A stretch of 42,390 bases of DNA from Alphaproteobacteria bacterium (GCA_018971835.1 JAGWZW010000025.1:1-42390), one strand, 5' to 3'; positions 25,376 through 34,086 are shown, counted from the stretch's first letter. The notes: generated by a model not told the origin, from the letters alone. Translations and numbers: made by a program.

Positions 25376-25404
25376 TTGACAGAGGGCGCCGGGAGAGGCA
25401 TGGT
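25376..25404 (+). promoter_or_regulatory. Promoter of the rubrerythrin operon
   Basis: TTGACA (25376-25381), a 17-bp spacer and a weak -10 CATGGT (25399-25404). The consensus -35 abuts the ICE. The leader to the ATG at 25478 is about 67 bases and ends with AAAGGAG. Confidence 0.5.
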
Positions 25405-25477
25405 CCCGCCTGCGCTTGCGGTTCTGATTGCCTGCAAGCGCGGAAGTTTCGTCCACAAGGGAAAAAGGAGATCTCCC

Positions 25478-25900
25478 ATGTCTGCCCTCAAAGGCTCCAA
25501 GACTGCAAAGAATCTGGCGGACGCGTTCGCCGGCGAAAGCCAGGCCAACCGCCGCTACCTCTACTTCGCGCAGAAGGCCGACGTCGAAGGCTATAACGAC
25601 GTTTCCGCCGTGTTCCGCTCCACTGCGGAGGGCGAAACCGGCCACGCCCACGGCCATCTCGAATTCCTCGAGGCGGTCGGCGATCCGGCCACCGGCGAGC
25701 CGATCGGCGGCACCTCGCTGAACCTCAAGGCCGCGATCGCGGGAGAGACGCACGAATACACCGACATGTATCCGGGCATGGCCAAGACGGCACGCGACGA
25801 AGGCTTCGACGAGATCGCCGACTGGTTCGAGATGCTGGCGAAGGCCGAAAAGAGCCACGCCGGCCGCTTCCAGAAGGCTCTCGACGCGCTGGGCAAGTAA
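25478..25900 (+). CDS. Rubrerythrin-family diiron protein without rubredoxin domain
   Basis: A 140-residue four-helix diiron protein. The ligands are visible as E20 ([13 protein letters not shown]), E53 and H56 ([10 protein letters not shown]), E90/E93 ([12 protein letters not shown]) and E124/H127 (AEKSHAGRF). The C-terminal rubredoxin-type Cys4 domain of classic rubrerythrin is missing, so it is sulerythrin-like and needs an outside electron donor, plausibly the Fe-S protein encoded next. The family reduces hydrogen peroxide. A very strong AAAGGAG precedes the ATG. The promoter is overlapped by an ICE, suggesting repression by Irr, as reported for the erythrin-domain protein MbfA in rhizobia. 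Confidence 0.9.
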   Translation: MSALKGSKTAKNLADAFAGESQANRRYLYFAQKADVEGYNDVSAVFRSTAEGETGHAHGHLEFLEAVGDPATGEPIGGTSLNLKAAIAGETHEYTDMYPGMAKTARDEGFDEIADWFEMLAKAEKSHAGRFQKALDALGK

Positions 25901-25914
25901 TACAAGCGACGCGA

Positions 25915-26004
25915 TTGGCGAGCGGCGAATAGCGAATGGATCGCTGCCGCTGCTCGCCACCTTCGCTTTCCCCTACGCGCTATTCGCCACTCACTATTCG
26001 CGAG
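25915..26004. repeat. Intergenic inverted repeat with GGCGAATAGCG motif
   Basis: GAGCGGCGAATAGCG (25920-25934) pairs with CGCTATTCGCCACTC (25978-25992) at 14 of 15 positions. A second partial copy of the motif (ACTATTCGCGAG) follows to 26004. The block fills the gap between the rubrerythrin and Fe-S genes and looks like a dispersed palindromic intergenic repeat. It may act as an mRNA processing or attenuation hairpin lowering expression of the downstream genes. Confidence 0.6.
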
Positions 26005-26009
26005 ACTCC

Positions 26010-27365
26010 ATGTCCAGAGAAGGCAGCCTTGCCGCGCCTACCCGCCATGCGCTCGACTGGCGCAACCCCGATTTCTATGACGCCGAAAAGCTCGACGCCG
26101 AGATGCGCCGCGTCTTCGACATCTGTCACGGCTGCCGCCGCTGCTTCAATTTGTGCGAATCCTTTCCGCGGCTGTTCGATCTCGTCGATGCCAGCCCAGA
26201 CGAGATGGCAGGCGTGAAGTCGGAGGATTTCGGCAAGGTCGTGGAAGCCTGCACGCTGTGCGACATGTGCTACATGACCAAGTGCCCGTATGTGCCGCCG
26301 CACGAATTCAACCTCGACTTCCCGCACCTGATGCTGCGCTATCGCGCGGCAGAGGCGAAGAAGGGGAATACCAACACCATTGCCCGTCAGCTCGGCGAGA
26401 TGGACCGCAACGGCACGCTGGCGCGCGTCGCCAGCCCGGTCATCAACTGGGCAAGCGAGAAGTCGAACGGCCTCACCCGTCCGCTGATGGCGGCGGTAGC
26501 GGATATCGACCGCGATGCGGTGCTGCCCAAATTCCACAGCAAGACCTTCGTTGCCGCCGACCGTGGCGATCCGATCACGGCCAACGCATCCGCGCCTGCT
26601 TACGGCAAGCGCAAGGCCGCGATCTTCGCCACCTGCTTCGCCAACTACAACCGGCCTCAGACCGGCATGGCGGCGCGCGCGGTGCTGAACCATCTGGGCG
26701 TGGCAACGCGCGTGGCCTATCCGGGCTGCTGCGGCATGCCCTTCCTCGAACAGGCGGACCTCGCCCGCGTGGCAGAGAATGCCGTGAAGGTGTCCGGCGA
26801 ACTCGTCAAGCTGATCGACGAGGGCTACGACATCGTGGTGCTGACCGCCTCCTGCGGGCTGATGTTCAAGTCCGAATGGCCGCTGATCCTGCCGGACAAT
26901 GCCGAGGTGAAGAAGCTCGCCGCAGCCACCTTCGATATCGACGAATATGTCGTGGACGTGGCGAAGAAGCAGGGCCTGCCCGACGGTCTTTCGCCGCTGC
27001 CCGAAGGGATCACGGTGCATCTGCCCTGCCATGCGCGGGCGCAGAACATGGGGCCCAAGGCCGCCGAAATGCTCAAGCTGATCCCCGATACGCCGGTGGA
27101 CGTGATCGAGCGCTGCTCGGGCCACGGCGGCACCTTCGGGGTGCTCAAGGAAACCCACGGCCTCGCCAAGAAAGTCGGCAAGCCGGTGTTCCGCGCGGCG
27201 GCGGCGCAGGCCCGCGGCCATATCGCCTCCGATTGTCCGCTGGCGGGCATGCACATCGTGAACGGCGCGCGCGAAGCCGCCAGCAAGGAAGGCAAGGAAC
27301 TGCCGGTACGCGAGGCCGAGCACCCGATCGAGATCTTCGCCCGCGCCTACGGATTAAAGGAGTGA
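26010..27365 (+). CDS. Fe-S oxidoreductase with two [4Fe-4S] motifs and CCG domains (HdrD/GlpC-like)
   Basis: 451 residues. Two ferredoxin-type clusters are visible near the N-terminus: C39-C42-C45-C49 ([11 protein letters not shown]) and C81-C84-C87-C92 ([13 protein letters not shown]). The C-terminal half carries cysteine-rich CCG-type elements: YPGCCGMPF, an [10 protein letters not shown] site, and [11 protein letters not shown]...CSGHGGTFG. This architecture is shared by heterodisulfide reductase HdrD, GlpC and lactate-utilisation LutA-type proteins, which pass electrons from quinone or ferredoxin. Its place between rubrerythrin and DUF3501 is a recurring neighbourhood, consistent with a peroxide-reduction electron chain; the electron source is unknown. 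No transmembrane helix is seen. Confidence 0.88.
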   Translation: MSREGSLAAPTRHALDWRNPDFYDAEKLDAEMRRVFDICHGCRRCFNLCESFPRLFDLVDASPDEMAGVKSEDFGKVVEACTLCDMCYMTKCPYVPPHEFNLDFPHLMLRYRAAEAKKGNTNTIARQLGEMDRNGTLARVASPVINWASEKSNGLTRPLMAAVADIDRDAVLPKFHSKTFVAADRGDPITANASAPAYGKRKAAIFATCFANYNRPQTGMAARAVLNHLGVATRVAYPGCCGMPFLEQADLARVAENAVKVSGELVKLIDEGYDIVVLTASCGLMFKSEWPLILPDNAEVKKLAAATFDIDEYVVDVAKKQGLPDGLSPLPEGITVHLPCHARAQNMGPKAAEMLKLIPDTPVDVIERCSGHGGTFGVLKETHGLAKKVGKPVFRAAAAQARGHIASDCPLAGMHIVNGAREAASKEGKELPVREAEHPIEIFARAYGLKE

Positions 27366-27370
27366 GTGCC

Positions 27371-27964
27371 ATGACCGCCAGCCAACACCGCATTACCGAA
27401 GCGGACATCCTGCCGCCGGCCGAGTACGCCGCGCGTCGCGCCGAGCTGCGCAAGAGCCTGATCGCTGTGAAGAAAAACCGCCGCATGGAGGTCGGCCCCT
27501 TCGCCACCTTCCATTTCGAGAATTACGAAACGATGTGGCAGCAGGTGCATGAGATGCTGCACATCGAGAAGGGCGGCGCCGAGCAGGTGCCCGGCGAACT
27601 GGCCGCCTACAATCCGCTGATCCCGCAGGGCCGGGAACTGATCGCCACGCTGATGCTGGAGATCGAGGACGTGGCGAGACGCAACCGCGAACTCTACCGC
27701 CTCGCCGGGATCGAGGAGTCTGTCTATATCGAACTGGCGGACGAACGCATTCCCGGCGCGCCGACCGAATATGACGAGCGCACCACACCGGACGGCAAGA
27801 CCTCATCGGTACATTGGTTGCGCTTCGTCTTCACCGCGGACCAGATCAGGAAGTTCTCGGACATGGGCGTGCCGGCGATCCTGGGCGTCGCCCATCCGGC
27901 CTATGGCCACATGGCGGTGATCCCAGCGGACATGCGCGCCGAACTGGCGAAGGACTTCGACTAG
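27371..27964 (+). CDS. DUF3501 family protein
   Basis: 197 residues. Family marks are ITEADILPPAEYAARRAELRKSL (N-terminus), VGPFATFHFENYETMWQQVHEML, AYNPLIPQGRELIATLMLEIED and VHWLRFVFTADQI near the C-terminus. No catalytic motif can be named; the conserved R/E/H/Y residues suggest a metal-binding or docking role. It starts five bases after the Fe-S gene and is almost always found with it, so it probably forms part of the same complex. Its stop (TAG) overlaps by four bases with the stop of the convergent HAD gene through CTAG. Confidence 0.88.
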   Translation: MTASQHRITEADILPPAEYAARRAELRKSLIAVKKNRRMEVGPFATFHFENYETMWQQVHEMLHIEKGGAEQVPGELAAYNPLIPQGRELIATLMLEIEDVARRNRELYRLAGIEESVYIELADERIPGAPTEYDERTTPDGKTSSVHWLRFVFTADQIRKFSDMGVPAILGVAHPAYGHMAVIPADMRAELAKDFD

Positions 27965-28602
27965 CGCAGCGTCATTCCCGTCGCTGCTTCCAGTTCCGCG
28001 ATCGCCTGCGGGCCGGATTCCACCTTGATCGTGGTCATGCCCAGCGCGCGGGCAGGTTTTAAGTTGACGCCCAGATCGTCGAGATAAATGCAATCCGCAG
28101 GCGCCACCGCCAGCGCCTCGCACATCAGCACATAGATCTTGGGATCGGGCTTGCGCAATCCCAGCTTGGAGCTTTCGATCAGACGGTCGAACAGCTCCAG
28201 CACCTCGCGCTTGTAGAGATTGGACGGAGTATCGGCGCCAGACATCTGCATCGAAGGCACATTGTTGGTGATGCAACCGGTCTTGAAGCGCGTCTTGATG
28301 CGCCTGAGAGCCTCGATCATGTCCGCGCGGAAATCGCCGGTTAGCAGCGGGATGATGTCCCGGCCCGGCACCTCATGGCCGAGCGCCCTGGCTTCGGCGG
28401 CGAATTCCCGGTCGAAGGTATCGAGGTCGATCTCCGCGCGCTCGAACCGCGCCCAGGCATTCTCGAGATGATTGTCGCTGTTGATGCGGCGGATCAGCCC
28501 TTCGGGCAGGCCGTTCCGGCGCTCATAACGGGCAAAAGCCTCGAACGGCGACGTGGTGAACACCCCGCCAAAATCCCAGATCACCGCTTCGATCACGCCC
28601 AA
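27961..28602 (-). CDS. HAD-superfamily hydrolase, subfamily IA variant
   Basis: 213 residues with HAD motif I WDFGGVF (nucleophile D10), a helical cap (FARYERRNGLPEGLIRRIN), motif II GCITNN, Lys in LRKPDPKIY and motif IV YLDDLGVN. Position +2 from the nucleophile is Gly, where phosphatases carry the acid/base Asp, as in epoxide-hydrolase N-terminal and dehalogenase-like members; phosphatase activity is therefore doubtful. The substrate is unknown. It shares a palindromic CTAG stop overlap with DUF3501. Confidence 0.82.
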   Translation of the reverse strand: MGVIEAVIWDFGGVFTTSPFEAFARYERRNGLPEGLIRRINSDNHLENAWARFERAEIDLDTFDREFAAEARALGHEVPGRDIIPLLTGDFRADMIEALRRIKTRFKTGCITNNVPSMQMSGADTPSNLYKREVLELFDRLIESSKLGLRKPDPKIYVLMCEALAVAPADCIYLDDLGVNLKPARALGMTTIKVESGPQAIAELEAATGMTLR

Positions 28603-28674
28603 ACTCCCAATGGCCGTCTTGCACAGAGGAGGCCGAAGGGCCCTAATCGGTCAAGCATCTTCGCCGGACAAGCC

Positions 28675-30216
28675 ATGATCGAAACCGCCGCTGAAACCAT
28701 CCGCGTCGATACGCCCGCGGGCCGGCTCATCGGCGAACGGCACGGCGATATCCTGTCGTTCAAGGGCATCCCCTTCGCCAGGCCGCCGGTCGGCCCCTTG
28801 CGCTGGCGTATGGCCGAACCGCTCGAGCCCTGGGCAGGCGTGCGCGATGCCACGCGCTTTGGCCCTGTCTGCCCGCAGGCGCCTACCCAGTTAGAGATGT
28901 TGATCGGCAGCACTCTGGGAGAGCAGGCCGAGGACTGCCTTTATCTCAACATCTGGACGCCGGGTTGCGACGGCGCCAGGCGTCCCGTGATGGTGTGGAT
29001 TCACGGCGGCGCGTTCATGATCGGCGCGGGCAGCCAGGGCATCTACAGTGGCGAGGCGCTGGCCGCGCGCGGCGTAGTGGTGGTGACAGTAAATTACCGG
29101 CTTGGCGCCTTCGGTTTCGTCGATCTGCGCGAGGCCAGCGGCGGCGCCCTGCCGGCCAGCGGCACCGAAGGCCTGAGCGACCAGCTCCTTGCCCTGCACT
29201 GGGTGAAGCGCAACATCACCCGGTTCGGCGGCGATCCGGCAAACGTCACGGCCTTCGGTGAATCGGCAGGCGGCATGAGCGTCTGTGCACTGCTGGCTGC
29301 GCCGGCGGCGCGGGGCTTGTTTCACAAGGCGATTGCGCAATCGGGCGGCGCGCATATCGGCCACACTCCCGAGCGGGCCGCGCGCGTGGGCGGCGCCGTG
29401 CTCAGTGCTCTCAAGCTCGGCAAGGACGAGGCGGCCAAAGCGCACGAACTTCCTTATGGCGCCGTCGTGGGGGCGCAGATCGCCGTGCAGGCCGATGCGC
29501 GCGAAGGCAAGGACGGACAGAAACTCGGCGCCCTGCCCTTCCAGCCGACGCTTGACGGCCGGATTCTGGACGGCCCGCCGATTGCCGCGATCCGCAGCGG
29601 CTCGGCGGCCGGCGTCCCGCTGCTTACCGGCACCACGGCCGAGGAATGGAAGCTGTTCTCCGCACCCAATCCGGCGACGCGCCTGATGAGCGCAAAGAAT
29701 CTTGCCCAACGCATTGAGCGGCTGGCCGGTGAGGCTGCACCCGAAATGGCTGCCGTCTATGAAGAGGGCTCGGTGTTCGAGCGCTTCAACGCACTGATGA
29801 CCGACAAGGTCTTCACTCAGCCCTGCATCCGCCTGCTGGAAGCGCAAGACGCACGCGCACCGGTCTATACCTACCGCTTCGACTGGCGCTCCAAGCTGCT
29901 CGGCGGGATCATGGGCTCGTGCCACGGGCTGGACGTGGGTTTCGTTTTCGGCTCCTACCGCGAGCGGCTGGCCGGTGCGTTCTTCGGTACCGGTCCCGAA
30001 GCCGACGCGCTCAGCGAGACGATGATGGAGGCGTGGGTGGCGTTCGCGCATACCGGCAATCCGGCGACGGAAAAAACCGGCCCCTGGCCGCGCTACGACA
30101 TGGCAACACGTTCAACCCTGATCTTCGGTGACGGTGCGCCGCATCTGGTCAATGCGCCGAACGAGGCGCGGCGCAAAGCCTGGCTTGCTGTTCCCGAAAG
30201 GCGGCTGGGACCGTGA
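28675..30216 (+). CDS. Type-B carboxylesterase
   Basis: A 513-residue alpha/beta-hydrolase of the carboxylesterase/lipase type-B (cholinesterase-like) family. The N-terminal FKGIPFARPPVGPLRW, the EDCLYLNIW block, the oxyanion hole HGGAF (110-114) and the nucleophile S197 in FGESAGGMS are clear. The acidic member is in TTAEEWKLF and the catalytic His in GSCHGLDVGFVFG (about 418). No signal peptide is seen, so it is probably cytosolic. It likely cleaves short esters; the natural substrate is unknown. It is divergent from the HAD gene and convergent with the next, with a three-base gap. Confidence 0.92.
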   Translation: MIETAAETIRVDTPAGRLIGERHGDILSFKGIPFARPPVGPLRWRMAEPLEPWAGVRDATRFGPVCPQAPTQLEMLIGSTLGEQAEDCLYLNIWTPGCDGARRPVMVWIHGGAFMIGAGSQGIYSGEALAARGVVVVTVNYRLGAFGFVDLREASGGALPASGTEGLSDQLLALHWVKRNITRFGGDPANVTAFGESAGGMSVCALLAAPAARGLFHKAIAQSGGAHIGHTPERAARVGGAVLSALKLGKDEAAKAHELPYGAVVGAQIAVQADAREGKDGQKLGALPFQPTLDGRILDGPPIAAIRSGSAAGVPLLTGTTAEEWKLFSAPNPATRLMSAKNLAQRIERLAGEAAPEMAAVYEEGSVFERFNALMTDKVFTQPCIRLLEAQDARAPVYTYRFDWRSKLLGGIMGSCHGLDVGFVFGSYRERLAGAFFGTGPEADALSETMMEAWVAFAHTGNPATEKTGPWPRYDMATRSTLIFGDGAPHLVNAPNEARRKAWLAVPERRLGP

Positions 30217-30219
30217 GTA

Positions 30220-30729
30220 TCAGGAAACATCGCGAATGATACGCATCGCGCACGTCTCGCTTGTCGCCCGCGCCACACCCGCCACACGCGGCGGACAGGC
30301 TGCGCGATAAAGCAGCAGCGGCCGCGCCGCCCCCTTAAGCGACATGGCAACCAGTGGGGCGACTTCTTCGCCGACCCGGCCATACCAGCCGCCCGCGAGC
30401 GCCCGATGAAACTGCCGCAGCCAGACCAGATCGGCCAGCTGGCGCACGCCCTGCTCCATCCGCGCCGCCGCCTCACGCAGCCGCACATTGCTGGTCGCGA
30501 CGTCCGCATCCGCTTGAGAGGCCAGAAGTTCCGCGGCCGCTTCACGCAGCAGATAGGCCGCGCCGATGACGCTGGTCGGCTCAGTCTCACGCAATTCCGC
30601 CTGCGTGGCCGCCTGCTTCGTCAATTCGCGCTGCGCACTGCCCCAGTCTTCCGCCTGACGTGCGCGCGCCAAGGCAGTATAGGAAGCCTTCAGTTCCTCG
30701 ACGAGAACGATAACCGGATCGATCCGCAC
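30220..30729 (-). CDS. Hypothetical helical protein
   Basis: 169 residues, almost entirely alpha-helical: IVLVEELKASYTALARARQAEDW, then LTKQAATQAELRE, AAYLLREAAAELLASQADAD and LREAAARMEQGVRQLADLVWLRQFH, which look like a helical bundle or coiled coil. Near the C-terminus there are two Cys (RAACPPR, SETCAMR). No signal peptide or membrane helix; no family recognised. An RNA-binding or scaffolding role is conceivable but unsupported. It lies alone between two converging/diverging genes, 150 bases from the acyl-CoA synthetase end. Confidence 0.6.
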   Translation of the reverse strand: MRIDPVIVLVEELKASYTALARARQAEDWGSAQRELTKQAATQAELRETEPTSVIGAAYLLREAAAELLASQADADVATSNVRLREAAARMEQGVRQLADLVWLRQFHRALAGGWYGRVGEEVAPLVAMSLKGAARPLLLYRAACPPRVAGVARATSETCAMRIIRDVS

Positions 30730-30880
30730 GCCGCACTCCGTTGCGTTTCTGATACCGATTCTATAGCTACAACCGATTGATGGTTCATTGCCATGATACT
30801 TCAGACCCGAAGCAAAGTTATCCCCCTCTTATCACATCATTCACCAACACCGGCAGGCGCCGTTTCGTTTCGGGACAACC

Positions 30881-32668
30881 TCAGAGCCTGATGCGGCCGA
30901 GCAATATGTCGGCATAGCGCGCCGCGGTAAGCGGCACATAATATTCTGCGGCGGAATCGAAGAAATAGAGCGGATCGTCGATGGTGTTCGGATCAAACCC
31001 TTCCTTTACCAGATCGACTTTTCTCAGCTTGAAAGTGCCTGTGATTTCCATCGCCGGGCGGAGGCGGATGAAAACCGGCCGTGCATAGGCAGGAAGGTTG
31101 CCGGCCAGTTTCGTCGCCAGTCCGGCGACGTCGAACCCGGGTGCCGTTACCAGCGCCGCCATGCCGGCGCGCCCATCCATGCCGGGCACCGTAACGCCGT
31201 AGATATTGGCTTCCTGGATACCGTCGATCACGCCGAAGGCCTCGGCCACTTCGTTGGTAGAAACATTCTCGCCCTTCCAGCGGAAGGTGTCGCCGATACG
31301 ATCCACAAAATAGAAATAGCCGTGCTCGTCGCGCTTCATCAGATCGCCGGTGCGGAACCAGCGATCCCCCTTTTTGAAAACGTCGACGAGAATTTTCTTT
31401 TGCGTGTCTTCCTTCCTTGTGTAGCCCTCGAAGTCGTGACCGGCCTCGTTGGTAATCTTGCCGATGGCCTCGCCGGCCTCGTGCGGCGCGCATTCGCGGC
31501 AGAAGCCGTCGGCCTCGCGCACAGGCGTCTCGTTCTCCACGTCGAAGCGCACGATGCGCGTCGTCATGATCGCGCGCATGTAGGAAGGTATTCGGCCGAC
31601 AGCGCCGACGGTGCCGTCGTAGTTCAGCATGGAGACATTGCCCTCGGTGGCGCCGTAGAACTCGACGATCCTGGGAATGGCGAAGCGTTTCTGGAAGGCG
31701 GGCCAGATTTCCGGCCGAAGACCGTTGCCGGTGATGGCGCGGATGGCGTGATCCTGCTCGTGCGGCCCGGGCGGCGCGTTGAGCAGATAGCGGCACAGTT
31801 CGCCGATGTATTGGAAAAAGGTCGGACGATAGCGGTGGCAATCGTCCCAGAAATCGTGCGCCGAGAACTTGCGCTTGATGACGAGGGAGCCGCCGGTGGT
31901 GAAGGCGGGCCCTAGCGCACAGATGCCGCCGGCCGAATGATAGAGCGGCAGGGTGTTGTACATGCGCCCCTGCTCGCCCGCATCAAGACCGCCCGCAAAG
32001 CCATACATCATGAACAGCATGCGCATATGGCTGATGTTCGCCGCCTTGGGCAGCCCCGTGGTACCGGAGGTATAGATGTAGAACGCGAGATCCTTGCAGG
32101 TGAGGCCGGCGCGCGCAGCCCGATCAAGCGAGATATCGGCGCCGGCCAATGCCGCATCGAGGTTCTCGCCCGCAGACGCTGTGCCCCCGGTGATCCAGAC
32201 CGATGGCGGCGCGTCGATCAGCGCGTGAGCCTCGAAATAGCTTGGCGCCAGTTCCGCGCCCAGGATCAGATGCCGCGCGCGCGCCACGCCGATCGAATGC
32301 GCCAGCGGCTGGCCGCGCAGGTTGGTGTTGATGAGCGCCGCCACAGCGCCCAGTTTCACCAACCCCAGCCAGGCCATGATGTATTCCGGCCGGTTTTCCA
32401 TCAGCAGCGCCACGACGTCGCCCTTGCCGATGCCCTGCGCGCGCGCCCAATTGGCGTAGCGGTTGGCGCCCTCGTTGAGCGCCCGGTAATTCAGCGTCCG
32501 GTCGTCAAAGAGGATGGCGACGTTATCAGGCTTGTCGCGCGCGAAGCCTTCCACGATGTCGGCAATGGTGACTGGAGAGTCCGGTTTGACATGGCGCAGG
32601 CGATAAAGCGTGCGCCCGACCGCGGAAATATAGGTCGCCTCGCGGGCCAGCGCATCGAACAATCCCAT
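30881..32668 (-). CDS. Long-chain / very-long-chain acyl-CoA synthetase (FATP-type)
   Basis: A 595-residue AMP-forming ligase activating fatty acids to acyl-CoA. The P-loop YTSGTTGLPK (199-208) and acyl-adenylate motif YGATEGN (338-344) are present. The C-terminal domain carries the A8-like hinge RTGDLMKRDEHGYFYFVDRIGDTFRWKGEN with the VSTNEV segment typical of ACSVL/FATP proteins, and TGTFKLRKVDLVKEGFDP near the end. The first 45 residues (MGLFDALAREATYISAVGRT...) are amphipathic and may associate with membrane. Substrates are likely C16 or longer. It has no apparent operon partner. Confidence 0.92.
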   Translation of the reverse strand: MGLFDALAREATYISAVGRTLYRLRHVKPDSPVTIADIVEGFARDKPDNVAILFDDRTLNYRALNEGANRYANWARAQGIGKGDVVALLMENRPEYIMAWLGLVKLGAVAALINTNLRGQPLAHSIGVARARHLILGAELAPSYFEAHALIDAPPSVWITGGTASAGENLDAALAGADISLDRAARAGLTCKDLAFYIYTSGTTGLPKAANISHMRMLFMMYGFAGGLDAGEQGRMYNTLPLYHSAGGICALGPAFTTGGSLVIKRKFSAHDFWDDCHRYRPTFFQYIGELCRYLLNAPPGPHEQDHAIRAITGNGLRPEIWPAFQKRFAIPRIVEFYGATEGNVSMLNYDGTVGAVGRIPSYMRAIMTTRIVRFDVENETPVREADGFCRECAPHEAGEAIGKITNEAGHDFEGYTRKEDTQKKILVDVFKKGDRWFRTGDLMKRDEHGYFYFVDRIGDTFRWKGENVSTNEVAEAFGVIDGIQEANIYGVTVPGMDGRAGMAALVTAPGFDVAGLATKLAGNLPAYARPVFIRLRPAMEITGTFKLRKVDLVKEGFDPNTIDDPLYFFDSAAEYYVPLTAARYADILLGRIRL

Positions 32669-32745
32669 CTGCCATTTGCCCTGAGCGATTCGTGACAGAC
32701 AAGATTAGGCAGCGCTTCGCCAATCGGCAAAATCCGCGCGGGTTC

Positions 32746-33321
32746 TCACGCGCCCGACGGTGGCGGCGGCGGAGCAGATGGCGGCGGCGCCGGATGCGCG
32801 AGCGGACCTATGTGCGCGATCACGTCGTTGGCGTTCAGCGAACGCGGTTCGGCCTTGGCCTGCTCCGGCGTCAGGAGCACGATCTCCGCATAGGCGAAAT
32901 AGCGTGTCTCCGGCCGCGAGGTCATATCCGTGTCGCCGGGACCGAAGGGGCCGTAGGGCCAACTATGCCAGTACCAGCCATAGCCGCCCCAGCCCGGCCA
33001 GCCGGTGAAGGAGGAGTAATAGGTGGTCTTGGTCTTGGTATCGCGCGTATCGAACAGGAAATCGCTGTAGCCGGCCTTGAGCGTGACCTCGGCGGCGTGC
33101 AGCAGAAGATAGTTTTCCACCGTCACCCGATCGGTGGCCGAATTGCCGGTGAAGGTTACCCGGTAGCGGTTGGCCGCCAGTTGCTGGTCGGTATAGCCAG
33201 TGGCGCTGTCGCCGGTCATGGGTGCATAAGGCGCAGGCTGCGAGGCGCAAGCCGCCAGCGCAAGGAACGCCAAACTTCCCAGCACAGCCGGTAACCGGGA
33301 CCACATCACGGTCTTGCGCAT
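32746..33321 (-). CDS. CC0125/CC1285-family lipoprotein
   Basis: 191 residues from ATG 33321 (MRKTVMWSRLPAVLGSLAFLALAACAS) with lipobox LAAC. The mature domain contains APYAPM, GYTDQQLAANRYRVTFTGNSATDRVTVENYLLLHAAEVTL, where the RYRVTFxGN pattern is diagnostic of this family, then an aromatic Trp/Tyr/Gly loop (GWPGWGGYGWYWHSWPYGP). It ends with a Pro-rich tail (APPPSAPPPPPSGA). Expected at the outer or inner membrane periplasmic face; the function is unknown. It is divergent from tetR, with 117 bases between. Confidence 0.82.
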   Translation of the reverse strand: MRKTVMWSRLPAVLGSLAFLALAACASQPAPYAPMTGDSATGYTDQQLAANRYRVTFTGNSATDRVTVENYLLLHAAEVTLKAGYSDFLFDTRDTKTKTTYYSSFTGWPGWGGYGWYWHSWPYGPFGPGDTDMTSRPETRYFAYAEIVLLTPEQAKAEPRSLNANDVIAHIGPLAHPAPPPSAPPPPPSGA

Positions 33322-33402
33322 CGGAACCTCCTGCAACGCCAATAGAATGATCATATCGCGTGCCGCGAAAATTAAGCATTGCATCTTTGCCACGCTTAGA
33401 TT

Positions 33403-33422
33403 ATAAATGACCAGTTATTTAT
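33403..33422. promoter_or_regulatory. Probable TetR operator upstream of the ABC exporter operon
   Basis: ATAAATGAC-CA-GTTATTTAT has 9-bp arms matching at 8 of 9 positions, in an AT-rich patch. It spans the spacer between a poor -35 (TTAGAT, 33397) and a -10 (TATTAA, 33420-33425), the classical place for a TetR operator. The tetR ATG follows at 33439 without a ribosome-binding site, so the message may be nearly leaderless. Confidence 0.5.
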
Positions 33423-33438
33423 TAATTACCTGCAAAAT

Positions 33439-34086
33439 ATGCCTCCAGACGTTGTCCAGCCCCAGCGGTGGAAGCGCCGCAAGGCCGCCCGGCCGCAGGA
33501 AATCCTCGACGCGGCGATGAGTGTTTTCGCGGCCAAAGGCTATGCCGGCACCCGCATGGAGGACATCGCGCACGAAGCGGGCATCACGAAGGGCACAATC
33601 TACCTTTATTTCGAGAACAAAGAGGCCGTGCTGAAGGCGCTGGTGCGCGACTCCATCGGCTCCACCATCGACCAGCTGGCCGGGCAAGTGCAGGCATTCG
33701 AGGGATCCACGCCCGATCTCCTGCGTTTCGTGCTGACCGCGATGGCACAGTTCATTGTTACCAGTGACCGGGTAGTGCTGCCCAAGATTGTGGTCGCCGA
33801 AGCCGGGAACTTCCCCGAACTGGCACGCTTCTATCGCGACGAGATCATCGACAAGGGGCTCGGCTTGCTGAGTGCCGTGATCGCACGCGGCAGCGCCCGC
33901 GGAGAGTTCCGCGCCGTAGTGCCCGGCCATGTGGCGCGGCTCTGCATCGCCCCCCTGCTCCTGGCAGCGATCTGGCGCACCACCTTCGCCCAGTTCGACG
34001 CCGCGCCCTACGATTATCAGGGCCTGACCGAGACGCATATCGAAACTCTCCTGCGCGGGCTCGCCGCCGAAGGAACACCGACATGA
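33439..34086 (+). CDS. TetR/AcrR-family regulator of the exporter operon
   Basis: 215 residues. The N-terminal TetR domain is RPQEILDAAMSVFAAKGYAGTRMEDIAHEAGITKGTIYLYFENKEAV (about 19-63) with the helix-turn-helix at 38-60. The C-terminal ligand domain resembles the AcrR/CerR-like TetR_C family (MAQFIVTSDRVVLPKIVVAEAGNFPELARFYRDE). It is the first gene of an operon, with ATGA overlap to the lipoprotein adaptor, so it probably represses its own exporter via the palindrome at 33403-33422. The inducer is not predictable. Confidence 0.92.
   Translation: MPPDVVQPQRWKRRKAARPQEILDAAMSVFAAKGYAGTRMEDIAHEAGITKGTIYLYFENKEAVLKALVRDSIGSTIDQLAGQVQAFEGSTPDLLRFVLTAMAQFIVTSDRVVLPKIVVAEAGNFPELARFYRDEIIDKGLGLLSAVIARGSARGEFRAVVPGHVARLCIAPLLLAAIWRTTFAQFDAAPYDYQGLTETHIETLLRGLAAEGTPT

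Noticed and set aside
26153..27370. A long plus-strand frame in another phase over the Fe-S gene that runs into DUF3501.
   Set aside because: Arg/Gly/His-rich translation without motifs; only its in-frame C-terminal part from 27371 is real (DUF3501).
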